Positions 14,841 through 22,500 of a DNA stretch of 24,259 nt are shown here, one piece after another. A program made the position numbers and the translations under genes. Numbering within the stretch: the first letter of the stretch is position 1; each line of letters begins with the position of its first letter. The stretch is from a virus: positions 1-24,259 of IMG/VR virus record IMGVR_UViG_3300047550_003830; one strand, written 5' to 3'. The notes under the pieces were generated by a model. It had not been told where the DNA came from. It ran no database searches and saw only the letters and a program-made list of their open reading frames with translations.

Positions 14841-15335
14841 ATGGTAAGTGAATTAAAATTAGAGTTTCCAGAGTTTATTACGCATATACCTCAAAGTAAA
14901 AAGGTATGGGTCAAAATTGGTTACAATAAGATCCATGCCTCTGTACATTATACCACGCGGGCAGCTTTAGTGGCTGCCATGCATGGGTATATTGAAAAGC
15001 ATATTCCTGAGAATCTTACAATCCAGGGACCTGTAGAAACTAGATTAACGGTATATGCTCCGATAAATTTCGGCAACATGAAAATGGTTATGGACAAGGA
15101 AACAAACAAACGTAAGGTGCAATGGAAACCTGCTCCTACTGGCTATAAGCCTAATTGGGATATAGGTAATCTAGCGTTGATATGGCTTAAGTGTTTAGAC
15201 GATGTATTAATCAAAAAAGGTATCCTTCCTGATGACACTGTCGAGCATCTTCGCCGTACTACTTATGAGTTTATTCCTGTAGCTAACTTAAAAGACAGAA
15301 AACTTGTGTACAAACTTAAAACCATAAAAAGATAA
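14841..15335 (+). CDS. rusA-like: RusA-like Holliday junction resolvase
   Basis: A 164-residue protein with the RusA layout. The C-terminal half has PNWDIGNLALIWLKCLDD (Asp107, Asp120/121) and GILPDDTVEH with Asp131/Asp132, matching the acidic catalytic pattern of RusA (KPDxDN...D..DD). The N-terminal half has the beta strand LTVYAPINFGNMK (69-81) and a basic patch (KETNKRKVQWKPAP). RusA is a homodimeric nuclease that cuts Holliday junctions and branched replication intermediates; in a phage it would clear branches before packaging. It is longer than E. coli RusA (about 120 residues) by an N-terminal extension. A competing ATG at 14831 belongs to a 6-codon frame that ends inside this gene. 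It overlaps the nuclease gene by one base. Confidence 0.72.
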   Translation: MVSELKLEFPEFITHIPQSKKVWVKIGYNKIHASVHYTTRAALVAAMHGYIEKHIPENLTIQGPVETRLTVYAPINFGNMKMVMDKETNKRKVQWKPAPTGYKPNWDIGNLALIWLKCLDDVLIKKGILPDDTVEHLRRTTYEFIPVANLKDRKLVYKLKTIKR

Positions 15336-16360
15336 TGGGGGAATATAAAGAAATCAGTAAATTAAATCAAAGCCTTCTTAAGAAGATTTTGGTTAGTCCT
15401 AAGAGTTTCTTAGATGCACAGCGTAAGTATCAAGAAAATGATGATAGTACTGAAGATCATTTTGTTTTTGGTACCATGGTAGATATAATGCTAACTGGCA
15501 CCAAAGAAGAATTTGAGAAGAAGTTCTATCGCATTCCTGATAATATTAAATGTTCTGATGGTGTTAAAGCTATCGTAACAGGTGTCTATGAAGAAATTAA
15601 AGAGGATATCGCTCCTATAACAGGAATTAGCAACTACAAAGATATTATTCTAAAACACTGCAAGTATCAAGACTATCAACCTAAATGGAAAGATGATACC
15701 AGGGTAGACAAGATAATAGAACAAGGTGCGCAATATTTTGCTATTCTAGCTGATTCAGCAGGAAAAACTACTGTTACAGAAAGTGAATATTCTAATGCTG
15801 TATCTTGCATAATGGCTCTGAAATCAGATAAATTTATCAGACCGTTTGTAGATAAAAAGTATGATCAAGAAGTAGAATTTTTAGATAAGTTTATTGTAGA
15901 GTTTAACATAGACGGTATTGATATTAAAGGCGAGTTAGATCGTGTGGTACTAAATCATAGTACTAAAATTATTACTCCAATTGATTTTAAAACTACAGGA
16001 AAGAGTATTAATAGCTTTCAATCAGACTTTTGGTATTATCGTTATGATTTTCAAGCAGCTACTTATCGAGTAGGTCTAGCTCAGCATCCTAGAATTCAAG
16101 AACTCCTTATGAAGGGCTATCAGCTAAATCTTTTTCACTATATTGTAGTAGAAAAGAATCTTCAAAATCTTCCTATGATTTTTATAGTAGGAACAGAAGT
16201 AGATAAAATAGGCTATAGTGGGGGGGAATTGTCTAATGGAAAAGTTTTAGAAGGTCTTACTCAAGCAATTGCTAGATATAAATATGCTGAAGAAAACGAT
16301 GCTTGGGATTACCCTATGGAATATTATTTAACAGGAGGCTTTATAATGATAGAAACATGA
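15335..16360 (+). CDS. PD-(D/E)XK nuclease (RecE-like)
   Basis: A 341-residue nuclease. The catalytic core is KGELDRVVLN (Glu200, Asp202) followed by ITPIDFKTTG with Asp217 and Lys219, giving the D...DxK pattern. The downstream QAATY (Gln240, Tyr244) is the QxxxY motif of RecB-, Cas4- and RecE-type nucleases. The N-terminal part (SKLNQSLLKKILVSPKSFL, then VFGTMVDIML) also matches the start of exodeoxyribonuclease VIII-like proteins. A 5'-3' exonuclease that resects double-strand breaks for the Sak4-like recombinase is the natural role; a Cas4-like activity cannot be excluded. It starts in the overlap with the RusA-like gene and ends in an ATGA overlap with the next gene. Confidence 0.82.
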   Translation: MGEYKEISKLNQSLLKKILVSPKSFLDAQRKYQENDDSTEDHFVFGTMVDIMLTGTKEEFEKKFYRIPDNIKCSDGVKAIVTGVYEEIKEDIAPITGISNYKDIILKHCKYQDYQPKWKDDTRVDKIIEQGAQYFAILADSAGKTTVTESEYSNAVSCIMALKSDKFIRPFVDKKYDQEVEFLDKFIVEFNIDGIDIKGELDRVVLNHSTKIITPIDFKTTGKSINSFQSDFWYYRYDFQAATYRVGLAQHPRIQELLMKGYQLNLFHYIVVEKNLQNLPMIFIVGTEVDKIGYSGGELSNGKVLEGLTQAIARYKYAEENDAWDYPMEYYLTGGFIMIET

Positions 16361-16992
16361 AAGAGATAAAATTCACAAAAACTGCTACTTTCTTATTTCC
16401 ATTACTTCAAATACCTAAAAGTTTATTTGATTGCGATCTTAAAGATAGATTTGGCAGACTAAAATTTAATAATAGATTTATTAATGCTTATTTAGCTGAC
16501 AACTATATAAATAAATATCAAAGCAATGATGACATAGACTATGTATTTGTTGTAATAAGAAATTATCAAGATGTGGATTTTAGTACTTTCTATTCAACAA
16601 TTCAAGCTCTTCCTAATTATGTAGACGATTATGATCATAAAGAATGTTGCGTAGTAGTATTTTCAGTTCCTAATGAGAGAAGAAAAGATTTTAACCTAGT
16701 AAAAAATGGTTTATATTCTCAAGTTAGTACTGATGGCAAAAGACTCATTTTAGCTAATAATTTTTTCAGCGGTAAAGTATTTACCTTGCCTTTGATTTTA
16801 AATAAGGCAGAAGTTTTGAAAAACAGCTGGGAAGATAGGTTAACTTTTATAGGCAAAGATATTTATTCTCCTGCAGATTTAGGAGAGCAAGAAGTTTGGC
16901 CTATACTAGATTATGATAAAGAAATATTAACTAGTGAGATTATAAAAGCAATCCATATTCAAAAAGATTTATTACCATCGGAGGAGTTTTAG
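16357..16992 (+). CDS. Hypothetical protein, 211 residues
   Basis: A 211-residue protein starting Met-Lys-Glu-Ile-Lys at 16357, in ATGA overlap with the nuclease stop. The open frame goes up to 16303, but those residues overlap the nuclease reading frame and are discarded. The protein has mixed strand and helix character: YVFVVIRNY, then ECCVVVFSVPNE, then KRLILANNFFSGK, and an acidic C-terminus. No membrane segment or catalytic motif is visible. It is the last gene before a terminator that includes its stop codon. It has a typical phage-operon position but no recognisable family. Confidence 0.75.
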   Translation: MKEIKFTKTATFLFPLLQIPKSLFDCDLKDRFGRLKFNNRFINAYLADNYINKYQSNDDIDYVFVVIRNYQDVDFSTFYSTIQALPNYVDDYDHKECCVVVFSVPNERRKDFNLVKNGLYSQVSTDGKRLILANNFFSGKVFTLPLILNKAEVLKNSWEDRLTFIGKDIYSPADLGEQEVWPILDYDKEILTSEIIKAIHIQKDLLPSEEF

Positions 16993-17006
16993 CTCCTCCG
17001 ATTTTT
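16977..17006 (+). terminator. Intrinsic terminator, first of a tandem pair
   Basis: A ten-pair stem, ATCGGAGGAG at 16977-16986 with CTCCTCCGAT at 16993-17002, with a loop of TTTTAG that contains the stop codon (16990-16992), then five Ts (17002-17006). It closes the 10133-16992 gene string. Confidence 0.88.
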
Positions 17007-17036
17007 ATCTACATAATAATTAGATTTTCTAATGAC

Positions 17037-17061
17037 AGGGAGGATTTATTCCTCCCTTTTT
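17037..17061 (+). terminator. Second terminator-like hairpin in the same gap
   Basis: AGGGAGGA at 17037-17044 pairs with TCCTCCCT at 17050-17057 around a TTTAT loop, followed by a T run to 17061. It lies 35 bases after the first terminator and 12 bases before the ATG at 17074. No gene of note lies between the two. It could be a backup terminator or a 5'-UTR hairpin for the next transcript. Confidence 0.75.
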
Positions 17062-17073
17062 AAACCTTAACAT

Positions 17074-17292
17074 ATGGCAAAGACAGACAAAGAAAAGATC
17101 AAGGATCTTAAGGAAAAACTAAAAGCAGAAAAAGCTGAAAATAAGTTTTTAATAGCTGCTTTTAAAAGAGTCGAACAAGAAAAGTATTATTATAAGCAAA
17201 GGTCTGAAACGCTTAGAAAAGAATTAATCAAATGCAACGAGGAAAAGAATTCTGGGTTAATCAACTCGGAGAATCCTGGGCTACTGTTTTAA
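17074..17292 (+). CDS. Short coiled-coil protein
   Basis: A 72-residue, strongly charged protein. Residues about 4-58 are a continuous helix rich in Lys and Glu with hydrophobic positions spaced as in a coiled coil (KEKIKDLKEKLKAEKAENKF). The last 15 residues are polar and loop-like and are encoded in a 61-base overlap with the uracil-DNA glycosylase gene. It is the first gene after the tandem terminators. A dimerisation or adaptor role, perhaps for the glycosylase, is possible, but nothing in the sequence fixes it. Confidence 0.7.
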   Translation: MAKTDKEKIKDLKEKLKAEKAENKFLIAAFKRVEQEKYYYKQRSETLRKELIKCNEEKNSGLINSENPGLLF

Positions 17293-17912
17293 AGCCTGTA
17301 CTAAAAACCGAAGAAATGGACAAGATTATAAATGGTCTCGTATTTGACTATGCTTTTGTCCATATGTATCCTAAAGAAAAAAAGGATATATTTAGAGCAT
17401 TCAGGCTTTGCCCGTTTGATAATCTTCGAGCAGTAGTAATAGGTACAGAACCTGGGCCGTTTACAGGTACAGGGCCGTTGGCATTCGCTGATACATCTTC
17501 TATACATACTAATGCTTCAGCTAGTAAAATTCGTGAGTGCGTGGCTAATCATAAAAAAGAGTTGTATCTAGATTTTGACACAACTTTTGAACATTGGGCC
17601 AGTCAAGGCATTTTAATGCTAAATCGCAGTTTAACTTGTCGTAATGGAGAATCTAGAACACATAGAGAAGACTGGAAAAAATTCTTTGGCATGGTGCTGT
17701 ATAGTATTACTCTTTATAAACAAGGCACTATATTTTTGCTTTGGGGTAAAGAAGCTCAAAAATACTGTGATTTATTATCAAATGATCACCATGTATTTAC
17801 TTGGGAACATCCTATGGTAGCTGATAAACAGTTTAGAAAATGGGAATGTCCAAATTTTGAACAAGTAGACTTATTATTAAAAACTCATGGAAGAGAGCCT
17901 TTTATTTGGTGA
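17232..17912 (+). CDS. ung-like: Divergent uracil-DNA glycosylase-like protein
   Basis: A 226-residue protein with family 1 UDG architecture. Recognisable blocks: RAVVIGTEPGPFTGTGPLAF (67-85, the water-activating motif), GILMLNRSLTCRNG (126-139, with the uracil-binding Asn131, cf. Asn204 of human UNG), IFLLWGKEAQK (167-177) and WEHPMV (191-196, with the His193 that matches His268). The key motif is changed: GQDPYH has become GTEPGPF, so the general-base Asp is Glu73, the Tyr that blocks thymine (Tyr147 of UNG) is Gly75, and the following His is Pro76. The HPSPLS loop, including the Leu that enters the helix, has become HPMVAD. Usual UDGs remove uracil from DNA; with these changes it may act on a bulkier base, act weakly, or serve as a non-catalytic DNA-binding subunit. 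It overlaps the upstream gene by 61 bases and the downstream one by 26. Confidence 0.82.
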   Translation: MQRGKEFWVNQLGESWATVLKPVLKTEEMDKIINGLVFDYAFVHMYPKEKKDIFRAFRLCPFDNLRAVVIGTEPGPFTGTGPLAFADTSSIHTNASASKIRECVANHKKELYLDFDTTFEHWASQGILMLNRSLTCRNGESRTHREDWKKFFGMVLYSITLYKQGTIFLLWGKEAQKYCDLLSNDHHVFTWEHPMVADKQFRKWECPNFEQVDLLLKTHGREPFIW

Positions 17913-18252
17913 GTATTCTAAACATACTAGTAAGATATTTACAGAAAAAGATATTTTAGATATAAAAAATAGCTTACTTGCAGGAGTGCAAGTTAAAAAA
18001 ATTGCTAAAAAATATTCTGTATGTTCTAGAGTAATAGATACTATTTTTAAAGAGTTTTTGTTGGATAAAAAAAATTTTTATCCTAGCACTCAATTAGGAT
18101 CTAAAGATGAAGAATACTACACAGAAGAAGAGATGTTATCAGGTATAGATTATAGCTCTTATACTTGGGATAATTTAACAGAAGAAGAAAAACAATTTTA
18201 TTTAAATTATGGTAAACAAAACAATAACAGAGATGATAGCTCACTGGAGTGA
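17887..18252 (+). CDS. Putative helix-turn-helix protein
   Basis: A 121-residue acidic protein. Residues about 21-58 (KDILDIKNSLLAGVQVKKIA, then KKYSVCSRVIDTIFKEF) look like a helix-turn-helix of the type found in phage regulators and RNA polymerase sigma-like modules: a first helix, a turn at Gly-Val-Gln, and a recognition helix starting at Ser-Val-Cys-Ser. The C-terminal half is acidic and Tyr-rich (DEEYYTEEEM; TEEEKQFYLNY). It starts 26 bases inside the glycosylase gene. It may be a transcription regulator, but target sites are not visible. Confidence 0.55.
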   Translation: MEESLLFGEYSKHTSKIFTEKDILDIKNSLLAGVQVKKIAKKYSVCSRVIDTIFKEFLLDKKNFYPSTQLGSKDEEYYTEEEMLSGIDYSSYTWDNLTEEEKQFYLNYGKQNNNRDDSSLE

Positions 18253-18652
18253 GGTATTTGGATTGCCGATTAAATCTGAATTAGCATTTCCTGATAGTAA
18301 ACGCGTAGATTTAGCTTTAAAACTTATTAGAGAAGAATTAAAAGAGACAGAAGAAGCTATTGCATTTAAAGATCTTAAGTCTACTCAGGATGGTTTAGGT
18401 GATTTATTGTGGGTAACCATCAGAGCTATGATGGAATTTGGAATAGATCCACAAGAAACAATTGAAAAAATCTATGAATCTAATATGTCTAAAGCAGATG
18501 TAAGTGAAGAAGATGCTATTATAACTTATAAAAAGTATATGGAGCAAGGTATACAGACATATTCCAAAGAAAGCAATGGTCTATTTATAACTTACCGCTT
18601 TGGGGATAATAAAGTATTAAAGAGCCACAAATTTAAAGAACCAGAGTTATGA
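18209..18652 (+). CDS. MazG-like nucleotide pyrophosphohydrolase
   Basis: A 147-residue protein of the all-alpha NTP pyrophosphohydrolase fold (MazG/HisE group). The metal-binding pattern is visible: Glu42-Glu43-x-x-Glu46 in LIREELKETEE, followed by DGLGDLLW (61-68) with Asp61 and Asp65, and the later SNMSKAD block (91-97), which is typical of phage members. Such enzymes hydrolyse nucleotides such as dUTP, damaged dNTPs or (p)ppGpp, cleaning the pool during phage replication. It overlaps the HTH gene by 44 bases. A start at Met9 (18233) is possible. Its substrate cannot be told from the sequence; near a UDG-like gene, dUTP or a modified dNTP is an attractive guess. Confidence 0.82.
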   Translation: MVNKTITEMIAHWSEVFGLPIKSELAFPDSKRVDLALKLIREELKETEEAIAFKDLKSTQDGLGDLLWVTIRAMMEFGIDPQETIEKIYESNMSKADVSEEDAIITYKKYMEQGIQTYSKESNGLFITYRFGDNKVLKSHKFKEPEL

Positions 18653-18963
18653 CAGTAGGTAAAAAAGTAGTTTGTATTGACGATAGTATTAAACCAGGTA
18701 AAGAAGAGTTTGTAAAATATGCTTTTCCAGCGTGGATTAGAAAAGATCAAATCTATACAATAAGAGCTATAGTAGAGAATCAAGGTATAGTACCAGGAAT
18801 GCTTTTAAAAGAAGTAGTGAATCCTAGTATATATATTCATTTAGTAAAAGCTTATCAAGAACCTGCATTTAGATTAGATAGATTTAGAGAATTGGAAGAT
18901 TCTGAACTAGAAGAAGATCTAGTAGAAGAATTAAGTTTAGAACTTGAAGATTACGTGTACTAA
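18649..18963 (+). CDS. Phage hypothetical protein, 104 residues
   Basis: A 104-residue protein starting Met-Thr-Val-Gly-Lys-Lys-Val-Val-Cys-Ile-Asp-Asp. A beta-rich N-terminal half (GKKVVCIDD, then IYTIRAIVEN) is followed by a Pro- and Asp-rich stretch with EPAFRLDRFRELE, and an acidic C-terminal tail (Glu, Asp, Leu) that ends Asp-Tyr-Val-Tyr. The layout VVCIDD, YTIR, EPAF, RFREL is one I associate with small conserved proteins in Bacteroidota phages, but no function is known to me. It overlaps the MazG-like gene by 4 bases and the following gene by one. Confidence 0.7.
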   Translation: MTVGKKVVCIDDSIKPGKEEFVKYAFPAWIRKDQIYTIRAIVENQGIVPGMLLKEVVNPSIYIHLVKAYQEPAFRLDRFRELEDSELEEDLVEELSLELEDYVY

Positions 18964-19223
18964 TGAAACAGAGAGAATTTTTAATTGAAGCCGCAGGATT
19001 TTTTTTGTGTCTTGAAAATGGAGGATTGTCTATAGGAGATCAGTTAGATCTTTTAGAAGAAATATGTAAAACAGGTAAACAAATACATCCGCCTGATGAA
19101 GTAATAGTGTGGGAACCTTTTGAATATTGGATGGCAGATAGAATTTTAGAAGAAATTTATAATTTATCAGGTTTATTAGAAGCTATATATGAACGAGGAA
19201 AACAAGCAAGAGTTACTTCCTGA
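18963..19223 (+). CDS. Hypothetical protein, 86 residues
   Basis: An 86-residue acidic protein, starting Met-Lys-Gln-Arg-Glu-Phe in an ATG that overlaps the preceding TAA. It is helical (LIEAAGFFLCLENGG; QLDLLEEICKTG) with a Pro-rich turn (HPPDEVIVWEPFEYW) in the middle. No membrane segment, metal site or other motif is seen. It overlaps the next gene by 35 bases. I do not recognise a family. Confidence 0.65.
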   Translation: MKQREFLIEAAGFFLCLENGGLSIGDQLDLLEEICKTGKQIHPPDEVIVWEPFEYWMADRILEEIYNLSGLLEAIYERGKQARVTS

Positions 19224-19575
19224 AACAGTGACTTATATAATATTACTTTCAGCTATGCAAGTAGTATTAAATTGTGCTTTAGAGCTACAAGGAACTATTT
19301 ATGATCAAGGAAAAGTAAAACAAAAGATTAGAGAAGCTATTAACCAAATGGTTAATCAAAATAGTAAAAACAGAGATAGAATCTGGGTAGCAGATGAAAA
19401 AAAAGCTGCTGATCTTATGTATGCTATTCAAAAAATAGGCGAACAAGTAGCTAAAGGTGATGGCCTTGCACTTATGCTTATTACAAAATTATCAAGAGAA
19501 GGTTTTGATCTCGCTAAATGTGTCATAACAGAGTTATCTGATGAAGAACTAGAAAAAAGAAGGGCGGAATTATAA
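19189..19575 (+). CDS. Helical hypothetical protein, 128 residues
   Basis: A 128-residue mainly helical protein that is the last plus-strand gene. Its ATG lies 35 bases inside the previous gene, after an A-rich stretch. Residues about 12-35 (TVTYIILLSAMQVVLNCALE) are hydrophobic but broken by polar residues, so an amphipathic helix is more likely than a membrane span. The rest is charged helices, ending Glu-Leu-Glu-Lys-Arg-Arg-Ala-Glu-Leu. Its stop TAA lies in the loop of the convergent terminator. No family is recognised. Confidence 0.65.
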   Translation: MNEENKQELLPETVTYIILLSAMQVVLNCALELQGTIYDQGKVKQKIREAINQMVNQNSKNRDRIWVADEKKAADLMYAIQKIGEQVAKGDGLALMLITKLSREGFDLAKCVITELSDEELEKRRAEL

Positions 19576-19588
19576 CCGCCCTTTTTTT
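19560..19588. terminator. Bidirectional terminator at the convergent junction
   Basis: AAGGGCGG (19560-19567) and CCGCCCTT (19576-19583) form an eight-pair stem around AATTATAA. On the plus strand it is followed by Ts to 19588; on the minus strand the complementary A-rich bases (19552-19559 region) give a U-rich tail (ttcttttttc). It lies between the plus-strand stop (19573-19575, in the loop) and the minus-strand stop (19587-19589), so it serves both transcripts, which end within 12 bases of each other. Confidence 0.9.
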
Positions 19589-22500
19589 AATCCATTACTT
19601 TATCTCCTGTTCTGTATAATCTAATTCCTTGTGCAGATCCTGGTAATAATTGCCCTGCATGTATTAACCATTTAGGCTGATCTTTAAAAGTACCTGATTC
19701 AAACACATCATCCTCAATATTATCATTAAACAATGCCCCTATATCACCTACTACACGATGTACATCTTGAACTACTTGTGCCATAGGCACGGCAGTTTTT
19801 GTAAGTTTTTCAAACTCTAAAGGATTAGTATAGAAGCCGATATCTGTACGAAGTCTAATAGTTTGATTCAGCAAAAAGTTAGTTACCATTTGTTCTTCAT
19901 CATCGTCATCTCCTGCAAGAGCTTTTAAGAAAAGAGCCATTCCCATAAGTCCCAACATTAAATACAGCTCAGTCATGTTCTTGCGCATATTAGCTGCATC
20001 AACTGCTGAGAATTTTTTTTCAAATTCAGTATTCTGGAACATTAGTTTTCTTGCAAGTTGTTTAAGAGTAAATAGAGTATCTGAAATTACATTTTCAGAA
20101 GTTTGCATACCAGTAAGTCCTCCTGCTATATATCCTATTCCTGCTCCTAATGCAGTGCCTACTCCTGGTAAAAACATTGTTCCCACTGCAGCACCAGTAG
20201 TTAATAACTGGCCTTTAGTGTAACTTCTGTAGCGACCTTTGCGTATATAAGGCTCATCTAGCCCATAGGATAAAGCGTAATCAGGACTATCCCCTGGTTT
20301 TTCAAATCTATTTGCAAATCCTTCAAACATCCAAGTTCTAAACTGACTTAAAAGTCTACCTGAAATAGTTTGTTTAACTTGTAAAGCATTATTATAATCA
20401 CCATGGTTCATTTCGATTATTCGTTTAATCTTTTGAATCATACGAATTTCATCTACTTCAGTGGTAAATCCTTCTTTTAGTTTTCCTGTATTAATATCAT
20501 ATGCGTCCCAAATAGTAACTGTTTTGCCTTCAGGATCTGTAGCTTTAAATCTTGGGTTTCCGTCTTTATCTTTATCCATCATTACGGCTACCATTATTGG
20601 AGCGTAGTTTAAGTATTCAGAACGTTCTTGTAAACTAAACGGTCCAAATCTTTTAAGCTTAGACATAGAAGATTTTTGAGACATGTCAAACATTTCTTTA
20701 TTAGAAGTTTGTAACAAATCCCATTTATCCATTAATGTTCTAATTTTAACAGCATTACTGTTAACTCCTTCCCAAGTATTAAAACTTAAATTTCTACCAA
20801 TAGAATTAGTGACTAGCATATAAGCTTTTCGCAAACTTTCCATACTATAGTCTCTACCATCAGATGCTTGAATAAGATTAGAAATAACTCCAAAACCAAT
20901 GTTAGAAAAAGCTGAAAAGAAGTTCCATCCTAGACCTTTAAGGGTCATATATTTTAGAGCAGTATCTCCGACACCAGACATTGTTCGGAAACCTCCTAAA
21001 GAATCTATCTGTGCTTGGATAAATTCTTTTGTTGCAGGATCTTCTTCGTTTTTAAGCAACTCTTCAAGTTCTTTCTTACGTGTCTCTTCGGCTTTAGTAT
21101 AAAGCTTAGTTTTAGTAACCCCTTCTACTTTTCTTCCACCTACTCCATAAAAAGTAGAGTCCATGAAGAAATCAAATGTAGATTTTAGATTTGCTAGTCC
21201 TTCTTGCGTTACTAATTCGCCATCTTGAAACTGCGGCTGCCCTTGTTTATTTGTTACTATTTCTTTACGAGCTTTAAGTTCTTGTTCTGCTAGTTTAATC
21301 TGCGGCTCTATAAAAGATTTATGTTTGTATGCTAAAACATTTAAAGAATAGGCTTTAAGAATTTTAGTAACATCCCAAGATTTTTGTTTTGACAAAGTAT
21401 CTCTGGCTTGTTTTTTGAATTCACGTCGTTCTAATTCAGTAGCTGGTTTACCTGTACGTTGTTGATGCTCTATGCTCATTACTTTGACCATATCGCGAAC
21501 TTTGTTTTCAGTATCTTCAATGTACTGGATCTGAATATTTTTCTCAATGTTTTTAGTATAAGGATCAATATCAGAGTAAACAGTAGTAGCAGAGTCTGTG
21601 GTAGTTTGAAGTTGCTTCATTTTATCCCAAAAAGGAATTACTCCCATCATTAAACCTTTCTCTTGGAAAATATCCATTAAGTTTTTTTCAATAGTAGGAA
21701 GTACTCCTACTCCGAGTAGTTCTTGTTTATGGGTAGGCAGCATATAACGGAGAGAGTTAAGGGTCTCCATCATAAAGCTGTGGTAGTTTAACAAATCTTC
21801 GTCAGCCTCTATTTTGGCAAAGTTTTTATCATACCATTTTGTAGGTTTACCGTCAATTTCTTTTCTTGGTACTTGCTCTACATACTCTCTAATTCCTCTT
21901 GGAGAATAGAAAATATCTTTACCATTTACTCTTTCTTTAACGCGAGAAGCTGGATTTTCTGCCATATCCATTCCCCAATAAGGAGAATGTTCTTTTAACC
22001 AAATTTCAAATAAAGCATCTTTTTCGGTTTGTGATAGAGGCTGCAATTGCATACTGTCATAAATAGCTTCTCTTCTAATTTTAAAATCTTCAAGTTTCTT
22101 TTCTACACGTTTAATAAAATACTCATATCCTTTTTCTCCAAGATGATACTTAAGATCTGAGATATGTTTTGCTTTAGAGTTTTCGTCAAACTTAACTCTA
22201 GAATATAAAAACTTGTCAGGCATAGTGCCTCCTTCAAGAGCACTGTCTGCGAATAAAATCCGTGGATCAAAGGAAATAGTATTATTATTGACCCAATCAA
22301 AAAAGGCACTTACTTTGGTTTTATCTTTTTTTAGATCTCCTTTATTATCACGTTGTTTAAAAGCTTCGTATAATAATCTGTTACGAACTTCAAAAAATTC
22401 TGAGGAAAATCTATGCACAGCTCGACCTGTTTCCCGACCGTCTTCAGTAAGTTGCTTAAGAATGTCAAAGTTACCGCCTGCTTTTTTTAAAAATTTTTTA

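Noticed and set aside
14831-14851. Six-codon open frame (Met-Arg-Asn-Tyr-Gly-Lys) at the resolvase start
   Set aside because: It could be a leader peptide with stop-start coupling, but six codons are easily due to chance.
16303-16356. N-terminal extension of the 16357 gene
   Set aside because: It lies entirely inside the nuclease gene, while the ATGA overlap at 16357 is a typical start.
17032-17070. Twelve-codon open frame between the tandem hairpins
   Set aside because: It spans the whole second hairpin and has no leader; it is expected by chance in a 39-base AT-rich stretch.
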